Source: an uncultured Gemmatimonadota bacterium (GTDB lineage: Bacteria > Gemmatimonadota > Gemmatimonadetes > Gemmatimonadales > GWC2-71-9). From it: 11,898 nt of DNA. Below, piece by piece: positions 1 through 5,342 of the stretch. The notes beneath the pieces were generated by a model. The model was not told the origin of the DNA. It was given only the letters and a program-made list of their open reading frames with translations, and searched no databases. The stretch lies in the NCBI GenBank assembly GCA_946479805.1, contig CAMLHP010000057.1, positions 1 to 11,898 on the forward strand. The letters are read 5' to 3'. Made by a program: the position numbers and the translations under genes. Numbering within the stretch: the first letter of the stretch is position 1; each line of letters opens with the position of its first letter.

Positions 1-429
1 GAGGCCCAGACCCGCATCATCATCGAGCACGGCCGGGACAACCGCCCCGACTATCGCACCCGCCGGCCGGTGCGCCGGGTGGTGGTGGCACCCAGAATCA
101 TCCACGTGCAGCGCGTGTGGTTCGGCAATGGACGCCGGGTGGCGGACCGATGGTGGGTGCGCCACGGCTTTCGTCCCGTGACTGTGTACATCCACGGCAA
201 CCGGATCTACGATCGCTGGCACGACCGGCGCGGCCTGCGTGAGATCACCGTCTGGTATCGCGACGGCCGCTACTACCGCGACTGGGCCATGCGGGGAGAC
301 CGGAAGGATCGGATCCAGGCCGACCGCTGGGAGCGCGAGCACGAGCGGTGGCACCGGGACGACGGTGACCGGTACGATCGGGATCGCCAATACGACCGGG
401 ACTACGACGATGACTGGTGGGATGATTGA
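1..429 (+). CDS. Arg/Asp/Trp/Tyr-rich hypothetical protein, 3' end (5'-truncated by window)
   Basis: The frame is open from the first base to a TGA at 427-429, so only the C-terminal 142 residues are visible. A GTG at position 70 is an internal codon or alternative start, but the open frame upstream argues that the gene begins outside the window. The visible part is very rich in Arg, Asp, Trp and Tyr. It has repeated short patterns of the type VWF-GNGRR, VYIHGNRIYDRW and VWYRDGRYYRDW, consistent with beta-hairpin-like strands. The tail (about the last 45 residues) is highly charged Arg/Asp/Glu with a terminal DDDWWDD. No catalytic motif or known domain was recognised. Similar basic-acidic tails occur in small periplasmic proteins of environmental bacteria, but no function can be assigned. 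It converges on the cyclo-ligase gene. Confidence 0.6.
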   Translation, partial: EAQTRIIIEHGRDNRPDYRTRRPVRRVVVAPRIIHVQRVWFGNGRRVADRWWVRHGFRPVTVYIHGNRIYDRWHDRRGLREITVWYRDGRYYRDWAMRGDRKDRIQADRWEREHERWHRDDGDRYDRDRQYDRDYDDDWWDD

Positions 430-442
430 CGGCGGGGCCTAA

Positions 443-508
443 CGTCACCCTGAGCGAAGCGAAGGGGCCGTACCCGGTCATGGCCGCTTCGCTGCGCTCA
501 GCGTGACG
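443..508. repeat. Imperfect inverted repeat of a TGAGCGAAGCG-type intergenic element; likely bidirectional terminator
   Basis: The left arm at 443-465 (CGTCACCCTGAGCGAAGCGA...) and right arm at 487-508 are reverse complements over about 22 bases with two mismatches, around a roughly 21-nt spacer. It lies between two convergent genes, and the right arm contains the TGA stop of the cyclo-ligase (498-500). A second copy of the left arm is found at 7789-7811. Such TGAGCGAAGCG sequences are a common dispersed intergenic element in environmental bacterial genomes (recollection). A role in termination or mRNA 3'-end protection is inferred from position and hairpin potential. Confidence 0.7.
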
Positions 509-1082
509 AGCGATCCCGCACTACCACCCTCCTCTCAGTCACGACCCGCTCCACCGCCACGTCTCGCTCGGTCATCGGCACCCGGGCAACGACCTGGCAC
601 TCGAACGCCACCGCCGTGAGTGATGCATCGGGCCGGGCCTGGCCCAGCAGCCCGTCGTAGTATCCCTTGCCGTGACCCAGCCGCCCACCGTGGTCGTCGA
701 AGGCCACGCCGGGCACCACGAAGAAATCGACCTCGTCCGGCGCCACCCGTCGGCCCGGTTCATCCCTGAGCTCGGCGGGTGGCTCCAGCAGCCCGAACGG
801 TGCCGGCGCAAGCTCGTCGGCGTCTCGCAGCAGCGTCAGAACCAGCCGCCCCTCCACCACGCTGGGCACCGCCACCCTTCGCCCCGATTCCAGCGCCGCC
901 TCGATCAGGGGCAGTGTGTGGACCTCGCTCCCCACCCCCACAAAGGTCGATATCGTCCGGGCCGAGGCGTATGCCGGCAGTTCCTTCAGCCGGGCCCTGA
1001 TGCGGTAGCTCTTCTCCTCCCGGCCGGGTTCCGCATCCCGCCGGGCCAGCACTTCCCGTCTCAGCCGTGCTTTCTCGTTCAC
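498..1082 (-). CDS. 5-formyltetrahydrofolate cyclo-ligase
   Basis: Cytoplasmic enzyme (5-FCL, also called methenyltetrahydrofolate synthetase) that uses ATP to convert 5-formyl-THF to 5,10-methenyl-THF, returning the stored or inhibitory folate to the one-carbon pool. The 194-residue product has the family hallmarks: an N-terminal basic helix starting NEKARLRREVLARRD, SEVHT at about residues 52-56, a P-x-V-rich core strand, VVPGVAFDDHGGRLG, and the nucleotide/Mg-binding GHGKGYYD motif at about residues 136-143. The open frame extends to 1163, but the GTG at 1082-1080 is preferred: an AGAAAGG Shine-Dalgarno lies 9 nt upstream, it gives normal family length, and it avoids overlap with the divergent pterin gene at 1132. 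The stop codon lies in the right arm of the 443-508 inverted repeat. It is divergent from, and metabolically related to, the folate operon next to it. Confidence 0.93.
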   Translation of the reverse strand: MNEKARLRREVLARRDAEPGREEKSYRIRARLKELPAYASARTISTFVGVGSEVHTLPLIEAALESGRRVAVPSVVEGRLVLTLLRDADELAPAPFGLLEPPAELRDEPGRRVAPDEVDFFVVPGVAFDDHGGRLGHGKGYYDGLLGQARPDASLTAVAFECQVVARVPMTERDVAVERVVTERRVVVRDRSSR

Positions 1083-1122
1083 CTCGCCATACCTTTCTGT
1101 CTCGACCTTCCGCACTCTCGCC

Positions 1123-1126
1123 GAGG
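1123..1126 (+). promoter_or_regulatory. Shine-Dalgarno (GAGG) for the GTG-started pterin synthase gene
   Basis: GAGG lies 5 nt before the GTG at 1132. This supports the GTG start and a 49-bp intergenic space to the divergent cyclo-ligase start at 1082. Promoters for both genes must be packed in or overlap this space; no convincing -10/-35 pair was identified in it. Confidence 0.55.
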
Positions 1127-1131
1127 CCCAC

Positions 1132-1644
1132 GTGCAGGGATCCTTCAGTGTCACGGTAGCCAAGGATTATCTCCAGTTCTCCGCGGCGCACTTCATCACC
1201 ATGAAGGGACACCAGTGCGAGTCCCTCCACGGGCACAACTACCGGGTTGGCATCCGGGTGGACGGCTCGCTCGAGCCGGAGCCCCTCTGGGTGGTCGACT
1301 TCAGCCTGCTCAAGGACATCGCCCGCCCGCTGGTCAAGGCGGTGGACCACAAGGTGCTGCTGCCATCCTCCAGCAACAAGATGTCCCTCAGGGTCGATGG
1401 CGAGCAGGTGGCGGTGTCGGTCTTCGGCGAGCCGCGCTACGTCTTTCCCCTGCGCGACTGCGCCATCCTGCCCATCGAGAACAGTACAGCCGAAGTGCTG
1501 GCGCGCTACCTGGCTGATCAGGTGCGAGCTGCGCTGGCCGAGCGGGGGGTCGAGAATCTTTCAGCGCTTCAGCTGGAGGTCGAGGAGAGTCCGGGGCAGA
1601 CTGCGGTCTATCGCCTCGACCTCGCCGCCGGCGAGCAATCATAG
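1132..1644 (+). CDS. 6-pyruvoyltetrahydropterin synthase family enzyme (COG0720), probable PTPS-III or dual PTPS-I/III
   Basis: Tunnel-fold, Zn-dependent enzyme acting on 7,8-dihydroneopterin triphosphate. Visible residues: Zn ligands H20 (FSAAH), H33 and H35 (LHGHNY), catalytic-type C29, the D72-H73 pair (AVDHK), VDF at 55-57, and the pterin-anchoring glutamates E151/E152 (EVEES). At 170 residues it is longer than E. coli QueD (about 121), mainly because of an insertion at about residues 78-118 before PIEN. The active-site stretch reads CESLHGHNY, so C29 (QueD/PTPS-II type) is directly followed by E30, the position where PTPS-III enzymes carry their Glu. Known biology: COG0720 members make 6-carboxytetrahydropterin (queuosine), 6-pyruvoyltetrahydropterin (biopterin) or 6-hydroxymethyldihydropterin (folate), and dual PTPS-I/III enzymes have been demonstrated. 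The context (PCD, pabB, pabA downstream, cyclo-ligase divergent) favours a folate role. No other queuosine gene is in the window. The start is GTG with GAGG 5 nt upstream. Confidence 0.88.
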   Translation: MQGSFSVTVAKDYLQFSAAHFITMKGHQCESLHGHNYRVGIRVDGSLEPEPLWVVDFSLLKDIARPLVKAVDHKVLLPSSSNKMSLRVDGEQVAVSVFGEPRYVFPLRDCAILPIENSTAEVLARYLADQVRAALAERGVENLSALQLEVEESPGQTAVYRLDLAAGEQS

Positions 1645-1668
1645 TCAGGGCACAACGACAGGAAAGTC

Positions 1669-2019
1669 ATGAGCAAGGAACAGACATTCAGCGGACGGGA
1701 ACTGGCGGAAAAGCTTCGGGACCTTCCCAACTGGTCCGAGGAGAACGGCGCCATCACCCGCACCTTCGAAACCGACGGCTGGTCCACAACCATGCTGCTG
1801 GTCAACCTTGTCGCGTTCTATGCCGAGGCGGCTGATCACCATCCTGACCTGGCCGTGAGCTGGCCCAGCGTCACCGTGCGGCTCAACACCCATTCCGCCG
1901 GCGGGATCACCGCCAAGGACATCGAGCTGGCCCGGGTGATCGAGCAGCAGGCCAACTGGCGCCCTGCCGGCGGCGCGCTCACCGGCACCACGAAGAAGTG
2001 GATCAAGCGGGCGCAGTAG
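1669..2019 (+). CDS. Pterin-4a-carbinolamine dehydratase (PCD/DCoH family)
   Basis: This 116-residue protein matches the small PCD family (about 100-115 residues) that dehydrates 4a-hydroxytetrahydropterins. The signature is complete: EAADHHPDL at residues 53-61, with H57/H58 and P59, then W65 and THSAGGIT at 74-81, with the second catalytic-type His at H75 and D84 after it. The N-terminal WS...I-R-F strand pattern and the LLVNLVAFYAEAA helix are also typical. ATG start with AGGAAA about 6 nt upstream; the 24-nt gap from the pterin synthase stop suggests one transcript. Its last 22 bases overlap the proposed pabB start. Canonical PCD recycles the cofactor of phenylalanine hydroxylase, but no hydroxylase is present here. 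Embedding between a pterin synthase and pabBA points to a role in pterin or folate metabolism; the exact substrate cannot be told from sequence. Confidence 0.92.
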   Translation: MSKEQTFSGRELAEKLRDLPNWSEENGAITRTFETDGWSTTMLLVNLVAFYAEAADHHPDLAVSWPSVTVRLNTHSAGGITAKDIELARVIEQQANWRPAGGALTGTTKKWIKRAQ

Positions 2020-3368
2020 GGCCGCTGGTAATTCCGCTCGATCCGCCGCCCGATCCGATGGCGGCGCTTCGGGCGGTGCGCGAACTGCCCTATCCGCTGC
2101 TGCTGGACGGCGCAGGCGAACATGCCGACGCCGGCCGCTTCTCGTACCTGATGGCCGATCCGGTGGACGTCATCCGCGATGCGGTGCGGCCGGGTCACGA
2201 TCCCCTCTCGTCGGCCGAGGCACTGCTCGAGCCATGGCGCGGCCCCCGAGTCGAAGGGCTGCCGCCCTTTCAGTGCGGACTTGCCGGCTATCTGGGATAC
2301 GAGTACGGCCGCGCGCTCGAGCGCATGCCGGTCCCTCCCCACGATCCCGCGGCCACGCCCGATGTGCTGCTGGGACTCTACGACTGGACCGTGGCGTGGG
2401 ACCACGCCGAGGGACGGGCCTGGCTCGTTGCGGTGACGCCTCCCGGTTGCGGCTTCGCCCGCACCGAGCTGCGTGCCCGGGCGGTGCAGCAGCTGATATC
2501 GAAAGCTCCCCCCGGTCACCCTGTCACGCCGTCGCCGGGCGACGGCACCTCGCTTCCCCGGTCAAGCTTCACTCGCAGCGAATACGTGGACGCGGTGACG
2601 CGGGTGCGCGACTACATCCTGGCCGGCGATGTGTTCCAGGTGAACCTGTCGCAGCGATTCGAGGCCTGGTCCACTGACGATCCGCTCGACCTGTACGGCC
2701 GCCTTCGCGCAGCCACCAGCGCGTCGCACGGCGCGTTTCTGGATGCAGGCGATCACGAAGTTCTGAGCGCCTCACCCGAACTCTTCCTGAGGGTAGATGG
2801 ACGACGGTTGGAGACCCGCCCGATCAAGGGCACCCGGCCGCGGGGCCAGGACCCGGAAAGCGATGCAGCGCTTGCGCGAGAGCTGCAGCAGAGCGAGAAG
2901 GACTGTGCCGAGAACGTGATGATCGTGGACCTGCTGAGGAACGACCTGTCGCGGGTGGCCGAGCCCGGCAGCGTGGTGGTGGAGAAGCTGCTCGCGCTGG
3001 AGCAGTACCCAGCCGTTCATCACCTGGTCTCCACTGTCAGTGCCACGCTGAGGCCGGGGCTCGACGCTTTCGATGCCATCCGCGCCGCGTTTCCCGGTGG
3101 ATCTATCACCGGCGCACCCAAGGTGCGGGCGATGGAGATCATCGCCGAGCTGGAGCCGGTGCGCCGGGGGCCCTACTGCGGTTCGATAGGCTTTATCAGC
3201 CGGACTGGAGACGCGGCGCTCAGCATAGCCATTCGCACACTGGTCCGGCGCGACGGCGTGGCCCACATCCACGCCGGCGGCGGCATCGTGGCAGCGTCCG
3301 GTCCTGAAGCCGAATACGACGAGACCGTCGTCAAGGCGAGAGCGCTGCTCGACGCGGTGGCGGAATGA
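1998..3368 (+). CDS. pabB: Aminodeoxychorismate synthase component I
   Basis: Converts chorismate plus ammonia (delivered by PabA) to 4-amino-4-deoxychorismate, the first committed step to p-aminobenzoate. It has 456 residues, as expected for PabB. The N-terminal domain (about 20-150) includes LLLDGAG and FSYLMADP. The chorismate-binding domain (about 190-450) includes GDVFQVNLSQRF, SASPELFLR, CAENVMIVDLLRNDL, FPGGSITGAPK and CGSIGF. PIKGTRPRG carries Lys at residue 277; PabB enzymes use this Lys where anthranilate synthase TrpE has Ala, so the gene is pabB rather than trpE. The start is uncertain. The GTG at 1998 overlaps the PCD gene by 22 nt and has only a weak upstream GAAGAA; the next in-frame ATG at 2058 would remove the first strand. 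The 3' end overlaps pabA by 4 nt (ATGA), indicating translational coupling. Confidence 0.92.
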   Translation: MDQAGAVGPLVIPLDPPPDPMAALRAVRELPYPLLLDGAGEHADAGRFSYLMADPVDVIRDAVRPGHDPLSSAEALLEPWRGPRVEGLPPFQCGLAGYLGYEYGRALERMPVPPHDPAATPDVLLGLYDWTVAWDHAEGRAWLVAVTPPGCGFARTELRARAVQQLISKAPPGHPVTPSPGDGTSLPRSSFTRSEYVDAVTRVRDYILAGDVFQVNLSQRFEAWSTDDPLDLYGRLRAATSASHGAFLDAGDHEVLSASPELFLRVDGRRLETRPIKGTRPRGQDPESDAALARELQQSEKDCAENVMIVDLLRNDLSRVAEPGSVVVEKLLALEQYPAVHHLVSTVSATLRPGLDAFDAIRAAFPGGSITGAPKVRAMEIIAELEPVRRGPYCGSIGFISRTGDAALSIAIRTLVRRDGVAHIHAGGGIVAASGPEAEYDETVVKARALLDAVAE

Positions 3369-3961
3369 TCCTGGTCCTCGACAACTACGACAGTTTCGTC
3401 CACAACCTCGCGCGATACATCACCGAGCTCGGCGGCACGCCCCTGGTCCGCCGCAATGATGCGGTGACGGTGGACGAAGTGCGGGCAATGGCACCGACCC
3501 ACCTGGTGATTTCTCCAGGACCCTGCACTCCCGCCGAAGCGGGGGTCGCTCCCGAGCTGGTGCGGGCATTGATGGGCAGCACACCGATACTCGGCGTGTG
3601 CCTGGGGCATCAGTGCATTGCTTCGGCGCTGGGTGGGAACATCGTCCGTGCTGCACGACCGATGCACGGCCGGGCATCGGACATCATCCACGACGGCACC
3701 GGCGTCCTTGCCGGACTCCCGTCACCGCTGAAGGCAGGGCGCTATCACTCGCTGGTTGTGGAAGAGGAATCGCTGCCGACGGCGCTGAGGATCACCGCTC
3801 GCTCGGAGGAAGGTGAGATCATGGCCCTGGCCCATCGGGAACTTCCGGTGTTCGGGGTGCAGTTCCATCCCGAGTCGGTGCTGACCGACCAGGGGCACCG
3901 GATTGTGGGGCAATTCCTCCAAGTGGCGAGTGGAAAGTGGGGAGTGGGGAGTGGGAGGTAA
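3365..3961 (+). CDS. pabA: Aminodeoxychorismate synthase component II (glutamine amidotransferase)
   Basis: Class I glutamine amidotransferase subunit that hydrolyses glutamine and passes ammonia to PabB. It has 198 residues: LDNYDSFVHNL at the N terminus, the oxyanion-loop sequence ISPGPCTPAEAG at about 49-60, nucleophile C79 in GVCLGHQ, and H168/E170 in VQFHPES, so the triad is complete. TrpG-type proteins are similar; adjacency and ATGA overlap with a Lys-type pabB decide for pabA, although PabA can serve both complexes in some bacteria. The last 10 or so residues (ASGKWGVGSGR) fall inside the left arm of the 3929-3999 repeat and look like repeat-derived sequence added to the family's normal C terminus. 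No pabC follows; the next gene is convergent. Confidence 0.93.
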   Translation: MILVLDNYDSFVHNLARYITELGGTPLVRRNDAVTVDEVRAMAPTHLVISPGPCTPAEAGVAPELVRALMGSTPILGVCLGHQCIASALGGNIVRAARPMHGRASDIIHDGTGVLAGLPSPLKAGRYHSLVVEEESLPTALRITARSEEGEIMALAHRELPVFGVQFHPESVLTDQGHRIVGQFLQVASGKWGVGSGR

Positions 3962-3999
3962 TGATCATTCCATCCACTCCCCACTTCCCACTCCCCACT
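3929..3999. repeat. 71-bp inverted repeat of 7-bp purine-rich units between pabA and pfk; likely bidirectional terminator
   Basis: The left arm (3929-3958) is a chain of AGTGGGG-like heptamers. The right arm (about 3970-3999) is its near-complete reverse complement (CCACTCC, CCACTTC and related units). The arms are separated by a short spacer that contains the palindrome AATGATCATT (3960-3969). The pabA stop (3959-3961) sits at the end of the left arm. RNA from either strand could fold into a roughly 30-bp hairpin between two convergent genes. There is no long U-tract, so an intrinsic terminator role is inferred from position. Confidence 0.75.
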
Positions 4000-4012
4000 A
4001 GACTCAAGCAGT

Positions 4013-5092
4013 TCAGTCCCCCAGGCTTATCCCCAACTCCCTCGCCGTCTGCACCGTATCTGAATCCAGCGGCACGTTGCGCGGCTTGCCCACGACTTCG
4101 CTCAGCGGCACCGTGACGATAGTGGAGTTGTTGAGTCCCACCATCACGCCAAACTCGTTATTGGCAATGGCACGCACTGCCGCTGCCCCGAACCGGAGCG
4201 CCAGCAGCCGGTCGTAAGTGGTGGGCGAGCCGCCCCGCTGGAGGTGGCCCAGCACCATGGTGCGGACCTCCTTGCCGGTCATCTCGGAGATGGCGTGCGC
4301 CACCTGGCTCGCCACTCCACCCAGCCGGTCCACCGTGCCGACGCCGCGGCGCTCCACCACGCTCAGGGTGCCGTCCACCGGGCAGGCGCCCTCCGCCACC
4401 ACCACGATGCTGAAGTGCCGGCCCGCCGCCTCCCGCCGGCGGATCTTGTCGCAAACCCTGGCGATGTCGAATGGGATCTCGGGCAGCAGGATCACGTCGG
4501 CGCTGCCGGAGATCCCGCTGTTGAGCGCGATCCAGCCGGCATTGCGCCCCATCGTCTCGACCACCATGACCCGCTCATGGCTCTCGGCGGTGGAGTGGAG
4601 CTTGTCGAGTGCTTCAGTTGCGGTGCTCACTGCCGTGTCAAAGCCGAAGGTGCGCTGGGTTCCACTCACGTCGTTGTCGATGGTCTTGGGCACGCAAACC
4701 ACCGGCACGTCCTTCTTCCACAGGTCGTGGGCTATCTGCATCGATCCGTCGCCACCGATCGACACCAGTGCGTCGAACCCCGAGGCATGGAATGCGCTGC
4801 ACAGGTCGTCGGAACGGTCGCGTTCAAATGCGCGGCCGCCCTCGTCCCGGTCCACCCAGCGGAAAGGATTGCCGCGGTTGGTGGTGCCGAGGATGGTGCC
4901 ACCGAGGTGGGTGATGCCGCGGACTTCGTCGGGGCCGAGCGGGATGACACCGTCGAAGGAGAGCATTCCTTCGAAGCCCCTCTGGATGCCGTAAGTGCGC
5001 CAGCCCCGTTGGTGGGCCGAAAGGACCACTGCCCGGATCACGGCATTGAGGCCGGGAGCATCACCGCCACCAGTGGAGATTGCTATTCGCAT
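4013..5092 (-). CDS. pfkA: 6-phosphofructokinase, group III-like with ATP-type signature
   Basis: Phosphorylates fructose 6-phosphate to fructose 1,6-bisphosphate. With the ATG at 5092 the protein has 359 residues. Visible motifs: TGGGDAPGLNAVIRAVV at the N terminus, NRGNPF, IGGDGS (113-117), PKTIDND (135-141) with catalytic-type Asp139, MGRNAGW, the LLPEIPF strand, VVAEGACP, and LGHLQRGGSPTTYDR near the C terminus. The residue equivalent to E. coli Gly104 is Gly116, which indicates ATP use (PPi enzymes have Asp). The equivalent of Gly124 is Lys136, a feature of PPi enzymes and of ATP-dependent group III enzymes from actinobacteria. An upstream GTG at 5098 is possible, but ATG 5092 gives the usual MRI-x-TGGGDxPG start. 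No clear Shine-Dalgarno is seen, and the upstream selenoprotein gene ends 7 nt before this start, so coupling is likely. Confidence 0.93.
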   Translation of the reverse strand: MRIAISTGGGDAPGLNAVIRAVVLSAHQRGWRTYGIQRGFEGMLSFDGVIPLGPDEVRGITHLGGTILGTTNRGNPFRWVDRDEGGRAFERDRSDDLCSAFHASGFDALVSIGGDGSMQIAHDLWKKDVPVVCVPKTIDNDVSGTQRTFGFDTAVSTATEALDKLHSTAESHERVMVVETMGRNAGWIALNSGISGSADVILLPEIPFDIARVCDKIRRREAAGRHFSIVVVAEGACPVDGTLSVVERRGVGTVDRLGGVASQVAHAISEMTGKEVRTMVLGHLQRGGSPTTYDRLLALRFGAAAVRAIANNEFGVMVGLNNSTIVTVPLSEVVGKPRNVPLDSDTVQTARELGISLGD

Positions 5093-5099
5093 GGACACA

Positions 5100-5342
5100 T
5101 CAGGCTTGCCCGGAACTCATCGCCGCGCGGATCAGCTCGAGGATCTCGCCCCTTGCCGCGTGCCGGCCCAGGGCCTTCTTGGAGAACAGCTTCCTGCCGT
5201 CCAGGGATACTTCGAACACGCCACCCGAGCTTGGCTCCAGGGTGACCGCTGTTCCCGGCATGGCTTGTTCGATCTCAGCTGCCAGACCGGCAGCTCTCAG
5301 TTCGTAGTTTCAGACGACGCAGTATTCGATGTCGATATGCAT
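5100..5342 (-). CDS. SelW-like (Rdx family) selenoprotein with in-frame UGA as selenocysteine
   Basis: Read through the TGA at 5312-5310, this strand encodes an 80-residue protein that matches the Rdx/SelW thioredoxin-like family along its whole length. It starts MHIDIEYCVVU, with Sec at residue 11 forming the CxxU redox motif (C8-V-V-U11). It continues N-Y-E-L-R-A-A-G-L-A-A-E-I, then PGTAVTL, GGVFEVSLDGRKLFSKKALGR and a C-terminal helix. In Cys homologues this position is CxxC followed by Y-x-x-R-A; the GGVFEV...LFSK segment is the other family hallmark. A SECIS-like hairpin begins 14 nt after the UGA. The ATG at 5342 has no clear Shine-Dalgarno. The gene ends 7 nt before the pfk ATG on the same strand, so the two probably form an operon. 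Rdx proteins are thought to act in thiol redox chemistry; the bacterial partner is unknown. The alternative is a nonsense mutation, but its location exactly at the Sec site argues against that. Confidence 0.88.
5277..5295 (-). promoter_or_regulatory. Bacterial SECIS-like element with GGUCU apical loop
   Basis: On the minus strand the bases read AGCTGCCGGTCTGGCAGCT: a perfect 7-bp stem (AGCUGCC/GGCAGCU) closed by a 5-nt loop, GGUCU. The stem begins 14 nt and the first loop G lies 22 nt after the UGA at 5312-5310, within the spacing usual for bacterial SECIS elements inside the reading frame. The GGUCU sequence also occurs in the apical loop of the E. coli fdhF SECIS recognised by SelB (established knowledge). 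No bulged U like that of fdhF was found. Confidence 0.8.

Noticed and set aside
672..1517. Plus-strand open frame of 281 codons across cyclo-ligase and pterin synthase
   Set aside because: It overlaps two strongly supported genes in wrong frames and its translation is Pro/Arg/His-rich, typical of high-GC shadow frames.
1998..3368. Assignment as anthranilate synthase trpE
   Set aside because: The PIKGTR motif carries Lys, typical of PabB; TrpE has Ala there, and no trp genes are nearby.
4244..5245. Long plus-strand open frame (333 codons) opposite pfk
   Set aside because: Shadow of the minus-strand phosphofructokinase in high-GC DNA; the translation is His/Arg/Gly-rich without motifs.
5310..5312. 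TGA in the SelW-like frame as an ordinary nonsense mutation
   Set aside because: It falls exactly at the family's Sec position, the downstream sequence is fully conserved in character, and a SECIS-like hairpin follows at the right distance.
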